5,500 nt of DNA from an uncultured Eubacteriales bacterium (GCA_902766915.1 CACXFN010000147.1:1-5500); one strand, 5' to 3'; shown: positions 1-5,122, counted from the stretch's first letter. Made by a program: numbers and translations. The notes: a model not told the origin generated them from the letters alone.

Positions 1-127
1 AGTCTACGATTTCCTCGTTGTCCCTGAATACTCCGCTTTGCTTCAAAAACGCATCAACCAGGGTACTCTTCCCCGCATCAACGTGAGCGATAACAGCAAT
101 ATTAATTATTTTCTGTCTATCTGTCAT
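1..127 (-). CDS. typA: TypA/BipA translational GTPase, N-terminal fragment (continues beyond left edge)
   Basis: Only the first 42 codons lie in the window, read from the ATG at 127-125. TypA/BipA is a ribosome-associated GTPase of the EF-G-like class that helps 50S assembly and growth under stress. The visible N-terminus carries the G1/P-loop AHVDAGKST (residues 14-22) after the strand IINIAVI. It is followed by [20 protein letters not shown], which is the TypA-type continuation rather than that of EF-G, LepA or Tet(M). The start is well supported: a TAAAGGAAA ribosome site lies at 132-140, about 4-5 bases before the ATG. It sits 36 bp downstream of ung on the same strand with no terminator between, so it is probably the third gene of the gltX-ung-typA run. 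The switch regions, other G motifs and C-terminal domain are outside the window, so its integrity cannot be judged. Confidence 0.85.
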   Translation of the reverse strand, partial: MTDRQKIINIAVIAHVDAGKSTLVDAFLKQSGVFRDNEEIVD

Positions 128-163
128 ATTATTTCCTTTAGTAATTACTTTTTATATTTTCGA

Positions 164-931
164 TCAGTTTGTCTGGTTAGGAATGTGCGATATCCTCCAA
201 TTAATGGTGTCCTCTCCACGGCTTTTTAGGAATTCGTTGGAGCGGGAGAAGTAATGCCCTCCGAAAAATCCGCTATATGCCGAGAGCGGACTGGGATGAG
301 GCCCTTCCAAAACCAAGTGCCGCCCTGCTTCCGGATAGCCACTATCCTTAGACGCTTCTTCTAGTGCATTCGTTATAGCACGCTTGGAAGTCATGCTACT
401 TTCTATGAGCGGAACCTTGCTCCTGGCGTTTGCTCCCCAAAGAATGAAAACCAGCGGTTTTTCTCTCTGGGCCAAAAGCTCGACAATCTTATCCGTAAGC
501 TGTTCCCAACCCTTACCTCTGTGGGAATTGGCCTGATGGGCGCGAACCGTGAGGCAGGTATTAAGGAGCAGCACTCCCTGCCTGGCCCAATCCATCAGGT
601 ATCCATAGTCCTTTGGTGGCGGATCGATTCCAAGGTCATCCTTCAATTCTTTGAATATATTTACCAAGGAAGGCGGCTGCTTAATCCACGGATTTACGGA
701 AAAAGCCATACCATGCGCCTGGCCCGGTTCATGATAAGGATCCTGCCCCAGGATGACCACCTTCACCTCTTCATAGGGCGTAACCTTGAGGGCATTAAAG
801 ATGTCATGCATGTCCGGGTAGATGGTCTTATTCTTATATTCATCAATCAAAAACTTCCGAAGCCTTTGATAATATTCACTTTCAAATTCGGGAGCAAGTA
901 GCGCATCCCAGCTGTTGTTCAATTCAACCAT
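164..931 (-). CDS. ung: Uracil-DNA glycosylase, family 1 (UDG)
   Basis: This cytosolic base-excision repair enzyme removes uracil from DNA. The 255-residue product has the family-1 hallmarks: the water-activating loop GQDPYH (62-67, catalytic Asp64), AHGMAFSV with the uracil-stacking Phe77, LLLNTCLTV (121-129, Asn124 for uracil recognition), VFILWGANAR (161-170), and the DNA-intercalating loop HPSPLSAYSGFFGG (212-225, catalytic His212). I chose ATG 931 because the protein then starts like other family members. The frame stays open upstream to 1039, but those 36 residues only overlap the end of gltX. There is no clear Shine-Dalgarno sequence. The start lies 7 bp after the gltX stop, so translation is probably coupled. 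The protein is about 26 residues longer than the 229-residue E. coli enzyme. Most of the excess is one insertion of roughly 24 residues (about residues 178-204) just before the HPSPLS loop. Confidence 0.96.
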   Translation of the reverse strand: MVELNNSWDALLAPEFESEYYQRLRKFLIDEYKNKTIYPDMHDIFNALKVTPYEEVKVVILGQDPYHEPGQAHGMAFSVNPWIKQPPSLVNIFKELKDDLGIDPPPKDYGYLMDWARQGVLLLNTCLTVRAHQANSHRGKGWEQLTDKIVELLAQREKPLVFILWGANARSKVPLIESSMTSKRAITNALEEASKDSGYPEAGRHLVLEGPHPSPLSAYSGFFGGHYFSRSNEFLKSRGEDTINWRISHIPNQTN

Positions 932-938
932 GTTTGTT

Positions 939-2687
939 TTAAATATTTGATGCAATACGACTGCGGGTGCGCTCTTCGCCCAGGATCTGCTGGATTGTGT
1001 GAACATCCGGCGACTGCGAGCGTCCCATGAGCGCCACACGAATTACCGTGCTAACGTGACCCACATGCCCCTTGTATTTATCCGGCTCCTTCTTGAAATC
1101 CTTTGGCTTTGCTGCATATCCCAGCTCCGTTGCGATTTCGCGAATCTTGTCGAACCACTGACTTTGATCGTCAGCATGGTCGTAGGTTTCCAGATACTTA
1201 TTCAGTATAACGGGAACGTCCTCAGCCGGAACCTCCTCCGGGAATCCTTCCTTCGGATAAAGCCCCTCGCTAAAGATTGCCATGGGTTCGCCATCCTCAG
1301 GTGACTCAATTGCGCCCTTTGCTATCCAGGCGCTATCGCCATAAAGGTCATCGAAGAAATAGCTTATAAACTGAACCATCTGCTCGGCGTAAATGAGGTC
1401 CTTACGAGGCTTGGCATCATTACGACCCAGATCGATTATCTTAGCCAGGTATTCCTTGTCATCAAAGATTCCAAGTACGTCCGGTCTAAACTCCTTGGCC
1501 CATCCCTCCAGGAAATCGATGATTTCGCCTGCCGGGATCTTTAGCATCACGTCTTTGCTGACGTCGTTTAATTTATCCAGATCAAAGAGTGCGCCGGAAT
1601 TGCTCATCTTCTCCGTTGTGAATTCGAATTCGTCAATTGAAGCATCGGGATTCTCTCCGCGCCATTCCTCGAAGTTGGAATTGAGAATTGTAAGTAAGTA
1701 TTCTCTAACTGCCTCCGGATGGTATCCCATCTTTCTGTAATAATCCAGGGATAGCTCAGGGTCGTGACGCTTGGAAAGTTTTCTCTTATTTCCGTCGTCG
1801 CCGATTTTCATGAGCTGCGCAGTGTGGCAATAAATCGGTGGTTCCCAACCCAGCTTCTCGAATAGTTCCACGTGTATCGGAAGTGACGGCAGCCACTCCT
1901 CGCCTCTTACAACATGCGTTGTTCTCATCAGGTGATCGTCCACCACGTGAGCAAAGTGATATGTCGGAATTCCCGTAGTCTTTAGGATTACAGTATCCTG
2001 GAAATTAACAGGCATGCTTAGCTCGCCACGGATTGCGTCCATTACGGTGAAGCGCTTTACTTCGCTTTCGGATTCTCCTGAAACGGGACTGCCGCCGGAT
2101 TTAAGTCTTATGACATATGACTTACCCTGGTCTATCAAAGCCTTTGCTTCCTCCGCAGTTACTTCCCTATATGGCGCATATTCGCCATAGATTCCGGGAT
2201 TAAGTTTGGATGCTTCCTGCTTGGCTCTAATTTCTGAAATCTCATCCTCTGTAAGGAAGCAAGGATAAGCGTCGCCCTGCTCAACCAGCTTCTTCGCGAT
2301 GACCGCGTAAATGACGCCTCTATGACTTTGGGTGTAATCTCCATATGCGCCCACGTCTCCGTCCTTGGTTGCACCCTCATCGAAATTGATATCAAAGAAT
2401 CCAAGGGAGTCGATTATGGTCTCTACTGCGCCTTCCACGTAACGCTTGTCATCAGTATCCTCTATACGAAGGAAAAACACTCCTCCCGACTGATGGGCCA
2501 GCCTCTCGTCAACAAAGGCGCCGTAAAGATTCCCCAGGTGAATGAAACCTGTGGGGCTTGGGCCCAGACGAGTTACCTTTGCTCCCTCAGGAAGGTCGCG
2601 CTTGGGATATTTCTCCTCCAGGCTTTCAGGTGTATATGCCGGATTCGGAAAAAGCACTTCCGCTAAAGCTTTGTATTTTTCAGTCAT
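939..2687 (-). CDS. gltX: Glutamyl-tRNA synthetase (class I, long zinc-less form)
   Basis: This 582-residue enzyme charges tRNA-Glu with glutamate; in Clostridia without GlnRS it usually also mischarges tRNA-Gln for GatCAB (family knowledge). The Rossmann fold starts at RLGPSPTGFIHLGN (40-53), whose HLGN (50-53) is the HIGH motif, and FFLRIEDTD follows at 71-79. The second class I signature is KRKLSKRHDPELSLDYY (301-317), whose KLSKR is the KMSKS equivalent. SGALFDLDKLND lies at 364-375, and the C-terminal anticodon-binding part ends with ALMGRSQSPDVHTIQQILG (552-570). The stretch that carries zinc-binding cysteines in E. coli GluRS has only Cys143, so no zinc site is expected. It is longer than the usual 470-490 residues because of the region of about 400-540. 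The start is firm: GGAGGA at 2691-2696 lies 3 bases before the ATG. It heads the minus-strand run with ung 7 bp downstream, and has its own promoter and a long leader. Confidence 0.97.
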   Translation of the reverse strand: MTEKYKALAEVLFPNPAYTPESLEEKYPKRDLPEGAKVTRLGPSPTGFIHLGNLYGAFVDERLAHQSGGVFFLRIEDTDDKRYVEGAVETIIDSLGFFDINFDEGATKDGDVGAYGDYTQSHRGVIYAVIAKKLVEQGDAYPCFLTEDEISEIRAKQEASKLNPGIYGEYAPYREVTAEEAKALIDQGKSYVIRLKSGGSPVSGESESEVKRFTVMDAIRGELSMPVNFQDTVILKTTGIPTYHFAHVVDDHLMRTTHVVRGEEWLPSLPIHVELFEKLGWEPPIYCHTAQLMKIGDDGNKRKLSKRHDPELSLDYYRKMGYHPEAVREYLLTILNSNFEEWRGENPDASIDEFEFTTEKMSNSGALFDLDKLNDVSKDVMLKIPAGEIIDFLEGWAKEFRPDVLGIFDDKEYLAKIIDLGRNDAKPRKDLIYAEQMVQFISYFFDDLYGDSAWIAKGAIESPEDGEPMAIFSEGLYPKEGFPEEVPAEDVPVILNKYLETYDHADDQSQWFDKIREIATELGYAAKPKDFKKEPDKYKGHVGHVSTVIRVALMGRSQSPDVHTIQQILGEERTRSRIASNI

Positions 2688-2870
2688 AATTCCTCCAAAC
2701 AGATGATTGAGTCGTCCAAACTCATTTATTCATCAAGATCCTCTAAATGGTGCACGTCAAAAAGAAGTGCCCACGAATAAACACAATAAAAACACGGATT
2801 CACCCGGAAAGACCGGTTAAATCCTTGATTAATCCATTTAGAATTCGCCTCTTTAACACGCTAAATTCTA
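2688..2870 (-). promoter_or_regulatory. Candidate structured 5' leader of gltX (about 180 nt)
   Basis: If transcription starts near 2870, as the promoter at 2877-2906 predicts, gltX has an unusually long untranslated leader. I see several complementary segments: a 10-bp pair at the 5' end (2836-2845 with 2864-2873); a 7-bp stem with one bulge (2748-2750 plus 2752-2755, with 2767-2773); CATTTA/TAAATG (2723-2728 with 2744-2749); and a 5-bp stem just before the ribosome site (2708-2712 with 2720-2724). The last three share bases, so they cannot all form at once. Long leaders on aminoacyl-tRNA synthetase genes in Firmicutes are often T-boxes, but the conserved T-box sequence with TGGN is not present. 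No mechanism is assigned. Confidence 0.35.
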
Positions 2871-2873
2871 AAT
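2836..2873. repeat. 10-bp perfect inverted repeat with 18-bp spacer in the divergent promoter region
   Basis: The arms ATTTAGAATT (2836-2845) and AATTCTAAAT (2864-2873) are exact reverse complements. Their centres are 28 bp apart. The dyad lies just downstream of the gltX -10 box and covers the predicted transcription start. It could be a DNA operator or, in RNA, a stem-loop at the 5' end of the gltX transcript. The arms are A+T-rich, which lowers the significance of the match. Confidence 0.5.
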
Positions 2874-2876
2874 CAC

Positions 2877-2906
2877 ATTATAATATGAAGGGGTATGGTT
2901 TTTCAA
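2877..2906 (-). promoter_or_regulatory. Sigma-A promoter for gltX-ung-typA
   Basis: On the minus strand a -35 box TTGAAA (2906-2901) is followed after 18 bp by a perfect -10 box TATAAT (2882-2877). This predicts a start of transcription near 2870, about 183 nt before the gltX ATG. It is the best promoter match in the region. The -10 lies in the self-complementary ATTATAAT, so a TATAAT also reads on the plus strand at 2879-2884. The only -35 candidate there is TTAACA at 2853-2858, with a poor 20-bp spacing. Confidence 0.65.
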
Positions 2907-2918
2907 GCAATTTAATAG

Positions 2919-2924
2919 TATAAT
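2919..2924 (+). promoter_or_regulatory. -10 box directly before the DUF6873-like gene; predicts a leaderless mRNA
   Basis: A perfect TATAAT touches the first possible start codon (ATG 2925). Counting the hexamer as -12 to -7 places +1 at 2931, which is the A of the second ATG. No Shine-Dalgarno sequence lies before either ATG. The -35 position (TGGTTT at 2896-2901, spacing 17) matches consensus poorly, so promoter strength is uncertain. The element lies 13 bp beyond the -35 box of the opposing gltX promoter, so polymerases on the two promoters should interfere. Confidence 0.45.
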
Positions 2925-2930
2925 ATGGTC

Positions 2931-3578
2931 ATGAGCAAAGTATATTTAGCAAAAGATGCAAATAGAAGATTAAAGGAATATATTGAGACTCAGGGTCATG
3001 ATTTGGAATTGGTAGAAACCGAGGGAATGGTAAGCAAACCAATTTCCAATCATCCTGATGTTTTCCTGTGTAAGATGGGTATCGAAGATGACGCCCAGGT
3101 TTTTTATGCCATTGATGCCAACCTTGGTCCCGAATACCCTGAGGATTCCAAGTACAACGCAGCATGCACCGGAAAATACTTCATTCATAATTTTGATATA
3201 ACTGATCCTGCCCTTCTCCAAGTCGCAAAGGACATGGGTATGATTATGATAAATGTTGCTCAAGGATACACCAAGTGCAACGTCGCTATCATTGATGAAA
3301 ACAGTATCATTACTTCGGACCGAGGCATTGCCGCAGCATGTGAAGATTATCCCGATTTGGAGGTACTCCTAATTGAGCCGGGATTCATCAGACTTGATGG
3401 ATTTGACACAGGATTCATAGGTGGAGCTTCCGGTAAAGTCGGAAACGAATTCATATTTAACGGCAACCTGGCTAAACACCCTGATTTTGCCAGAATAGTT
3501 GACTTCGTAGAATCTCATGGTTTAACACCAAAGTGGTTCCCGGAATACCAGCTTACAGACATCGGATCTATACTGTGA
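2931..3578 (+). CDS. DUF6873-like protein (GME fold), function unknown
   Basis: The product has 215 residues, no signal peptide and no membrane segment, so it is probably cytosolic. I assign it from memory of the family to DUF6873, a clostridial group placed in the GME (guanidine-group-modifying enzyme, arginine deiminase/amidinotransferase-like) fold. The resemblance lies in NVAQGYTKCNVAIID (108-122), SIITSDRGIA (125-134), VLLIEPGFIRLDGFD (145-159) and GFIGGASGKVG (161-171). HPD (41-43) and Cys116 are candidate functional residues, but I cannot place a catalytic triad. Two starts are possible, ATG 2925 and ATG 2931, with an in-frame stop at 2916. I prefer 2931 because the TATAAT at 2919-2924 would put +1 there. 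Neither start has a Shine-Dalgarno sequence. The radical SAM gene follows 62 bp downstream on the same strand, which suggests a shared role. It is diverged from gltX. The call of a real gene is firm; the family call is moderate. Confidence 0.8.
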   Translation: MSKVYLAKDANRRLKEYIETQGHDLELVETEGMVSKPISNHPDVFLCKMGIEDDAQVFYAIDANLGPEYPEDSKYNAACTGKYFIHNFDITDPALLQVAKDMGMIMINVAQGYTKCNVAIIDENSIITSDRGIAAACEDYPDLEVLLIEPGFIRLDGFDTGFIGGASGKVGNEFIFNGNLAKHPDFARIVDFVESHGLTPKWFPEYQLTDIGSIL

Positions 3579-3581
3579 TTT

Positions 3582-3607
3582 GAATGCAGCCGCTCGCTGA
3601 CGCATTC
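3582..3607 (+). repeat. Stem-loop between the DUF6873-like and radical SAM genes
   Basis: GAATGC (3582-3587) pairs with GCATTC (3602-3607), and inside this AGC (3588-3590) can pair with GCT (3596-3598). There is no T-tract after it, so it does not look like an intrinsic terminator. It lies 4 nt after the upstream stop codon and 33 nt before the GTG start, where it could slow 3' decay or separate translation of the two genes. This is a modest stem and could be incidental. Confidence 0.35.
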
Positions 3608-3640
3608 CGAATTACTCAAAATAATTGATTCTATAACACT

Positions 3641-4861
3641 GTGAAGAAACACGCAATTATTCCAATATTCATTCCACACATAGGATGCTCTGAATCCTGT
3701 GTTTTTTGCGACCAAAAACAGATAACCGCCAGATCGAAGACACCCACTGTGGATGAAGTGCGCACAACCATAGACACCTGGTTAAGTACGCTACGCACGA
3801 ATTCACCTTCTCCAGAAGAATCTAATACAGTCGGCACATTCACGTCTTACAATAAAACCGATTTTAATTCCGATTTATCACAAACAAAAATCGAAATCGC
3901 TTTCTATGGAGGAAGTTTTACTGCAATTCCTATTTCAATGCAGGAAAGGTATTTATCCATTGCGAAGGAATATATCGACCGCGGATTGGTTAGTAGCATT
4001 CACCTTTCCACTCGTCCCGACTGCATTACCTTTGATATCTTAGAAATGCTCGCATCTTACGGCGTACGTGCTATTGAGTTGGGCGTTCAGAGCTTTGATG
4101 ATGATGTGCTCACTAAATCCAAGCGAGGTCACGACGCAGACACCGTCCGGCAAGCCTGCAAAATGATAAAGGAGTTTCGCGTATTTGATTTAGGAATCCA
4201 GCTAATGATCGGACTCCCAGGCGACTCTATGGCGGCATGTATTTATTCAGCAAAGGAAGCTGTGAAGCTTAATCCAACCTTGGCGCGCATCTACCCTACC
4301 CTGGTCCTGGAAGGCACAGAGCTCATGGAGATGTATCGCAATGGAGAATACACGCCCCTAACCAGAGAGGATGCCATATCGCGCAGCAAGGCCATGTACG
4401 AGATACTTGATGCCGCCGGCATATATATAATGCGCGTTGGCCTGAAAAGCACAGATATTATTAACAGCGTTAACCTTGGTGATATTAACTCAGGAGCCTA
4501 CCACCCTGCATTTCGTCAACTCGTTGAAGGACGCATCGCTCGCGATAAAATCGAAAAGCTAATAAACGACCAATTCTGCATGGATATAAAACCAAAGGTC
4601 GATCAACCTGACGTGTATACAAACTCAACAGTCGATCAACCAGACGTGTGCGCAGAACTAACTGCCAATCAACCAGACGTGTGCGAAAAAAGGTTTTCGC
4701 TTACTATACTTTGTTCTCCAAGGTGGATTTCAAATGCAGCAGGTCATAATAGCGAGAATCGTAAATACTTCTGCGAAAAGTATCCTTTGCTGGATTTGCA
4801 CTTTAGGGAGGACCCTGCCATTGCTCCAGCTGAATTTAGAATCATCGACCAAATCGATTAA
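3641..4861 (+). CDS. Elp3-like radical SAM protein, without acetyltransferase domain
   Basis: The 406-residue protein is a 4Fe-4S radical S-adenosylmethionine enzyme of unknown substrate. The cluster motif is C16-x3-C20-x2-C23 (GCSESCVFC). FYGGSFTAIP (88-97) is the SAM-binding GGSF, HLSTRPDCI (121-129) and IELGVQSFDDDVL (145-157) are typical of the Elp3/HemN-like branch, and IGLPGDS (190-196) follows. The conserved C-terminal block RFSLTILCSPRWISNAAGHNSENRKYF spans about 351-377. No GNAT domain follows, so it is a stand-alone protein like the clostridial genes often annotated as 'elongator protein 3'. The start is GTG at 3641, the first start codon after an in-frame stop at 3626; no Shine-Dalgarno sequence precedes it. 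Two stretches look like extra sequence: a polar, Ser/Thr/Asn-rich linker at about 52-82, and three 11-residue repeats with the core QPDV at 320-352. Both lie outside the visible catalytic motifs, so the enzyme is probably intact. Confidence 0.9.
   Translation: MKKHAIIPIFIPHIGCSESCVFCDQKQITARSKTPTVDEVRTTIDTWLSTLRTNSPSPEESNTVGTFTSYNKTDFNSDLSQTKIEIAFYGGSFTAIPISMQERYLSIAKEYIDRGLVSSIHLSTRPDCITFDILEMLASYGVRAIELGVQSFDDDVLTKSKRGHDADTVRQACKMIKEFRVFDLGIQLMIGLPGDSMAACIYSAKEAVKLNPTLARIYPTLVLEGTELMEMYRNGEYTPLTREDAISRSKAMYEILDAAGIYIMRVGLKSTDIINSVNLGDINSGAYHPAFRQLVEGRIARDKIEKLINDQFCMDIKPKVDQPDVYTNSTVDQPDVCAELTANQPDVCEKRFSLTILCSPRWISNAAGHNSENRKYFCEKYPLLDLHFREDPAIAPAEFRIIDQID
4598..4696 (+). repeat. 33-bp in-frame tandem repeat, three copies, inside the radical SAM gene
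   Basis: Copies at 4598-4630, 4631-4663 and 4664-4696 share the core ATCAACCWGACGTGT, with W = T in the first and A in the others. Outside the core they have diverged. They encode VDQPDVY, VDQPDVC and ANQPDVC at the head of successive 11-residue units. The period is a multiple of three, so the reading frame is kept. The block separates the catalytic part from the conserved C-terminal block. A short perfect hairpin (4683-4700) overlaps the end of the third copy. Confidence 0.85.
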
Positions 4862-4881
4862 CTATCATCATCGCTGAACTC

Positions 4882-4916
4882 TGTGGGCGGAGGGCAAAAA
4901 AAGACCTCCACCCACA
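4882..4916 (+). terminator. Stem-loop after the radical SAM gene; possible terminator without U-tract
   Basis: TGTGGG (4882-4887) pairs with CCCACA (4911-4916), and GGAGG (4889-4893) with CCTCC (4905-4909). A single C-A mismatch separates the two helices, and the 11-nt loop contains seven A residues. This is an 11-bp-paired, G+C-rich hairpin 20 bp after the stop codon, where a terminator is expected. However, the bases after it (AAACTAGG) contain no T run. It may be a transcript-end stabiliser or an atypical terminator. On the opposite strand the loop reads T7, but no U-tract follows there either. Confidence 0.45.
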
Positions 4917-4929
4917 AAACTAGGCCAAC

Positions 4930-5051
4930 GAAGGTCTGCACTTCATGAGGCTCTGCAGTAGTGTACGAAGCGCTACACTATACGAGGCTCTGCAGTATGC
5001 GAAGCGCTACACTATACGAACCTCTGCAGTATACGAAAGACTGCAGTATAT
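4930..5051. repeat. Tandem array of seven degenerate 17-bp units
   Basis: Units begin at 4930, 4947, 4967, 4984, 5001, 5018 and 5035. All are 17 bp except the second, which carries an extra GTG (4961-4963). The consensus is GAAGCTCTGCAGTATAC. Positions 1, 2, 7, 8, 10, 11 and 13 are the same in all seven units. Units 3 and 5 are identical, and units 2 and 4 nearly so, which shows a 34-bp dimer was duplicated. Most units carry the palindrome CTGCAG. Units 2 and 3 together form a perfect 7-bp dyad, TAGTGTA (4959-4965) and TACACTA (4974-4980). There are no spacers, so it is not a CRISPR array. Confidence 0.85.
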
Positions 5052-5080
5052 TAGCAGCAAGGCTTTGCGGATTATATAAA
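5051..5080 (+). promoter_or_regulatory. Candidate promoter for the MalY/PatB-type gene
   Basis: TTAGCA (5051-5056) and TATAAA (5075-5080) are spaced 18 bp apart and would start transcription near 5087, giving a 49-nt leader that includes the 13-bp repeats. Each 13-bp repeat also contains a TATA-like run, so another -10 (for example TATATT at 5106-5111) is possible. The assignment is weak. Confidence 0.3.
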
Positions 5081-5083
5081 CCG

Positions 5084-5122
5084 TTCAACAATTATATTCG
5101 ACAATTATATTCGACAACTATA
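5084..5122 (+). repeat. Three tandem 13-bp repeats just upstream of the C-S lyase ribosome site
   Basis: The unit TTCRACAAYTATA occurs at 5084-5096, 5097-5109 and 5110-5122, with changes at only two positions (A/G at position 4, T/C at position 9). The array ends one base before AGGAGG (5124-5129), so it lies in the promoter or leader of the next gene. It could be a regulator-binding array or simple slippage. The region is strongly A+T-rich. Confidence 0.8.

Noticed and set aside
38..229. Plus-strand frame of 63 codons
   Set aside because: It is a shadow over typA and the end of ung, has no ribosome site, and its product resembles nothing known to me.
521..901. Plus-strand frame of 126 codons inside ung
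   Set aside because: It is fully antisense to a gene with clear family motifs.
932..1039. Upstream extension of ung to ATG 1039
   Set aside because: The added 36 residues overlap the end of gltX in another frame and do not look like a UDG N-terminus.
2784..2815. A T-box-like stretch on the minus strand (GGGTGAATCCGTG) in the gltX leader
   Set aside because: It resembles the T-box core only partly and lacks the TGGN that pairs with the tRNA end. No terminator with a U-tract follows.
2797..2817. CCGG-AAAGA-CCGG as a hairpin element
   Set aside because: Only four base pairs form, each half is itself a palindrome, and nothing else supports it.
2885..2923. A 12-codon frame (ATG 2885 to TAA 2921) just before the DUF6873-like gene, as a leader peptide
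   Set aside because: It has no ribosome site, begins right at the promoter elements and its peptide has no regulatory codon run.
4930..5051. Repeat array considered as a CRISPR
   Set aside because: The units are contiguous with no unique spacers, only 17 bp long, and no cas genes are nearby.
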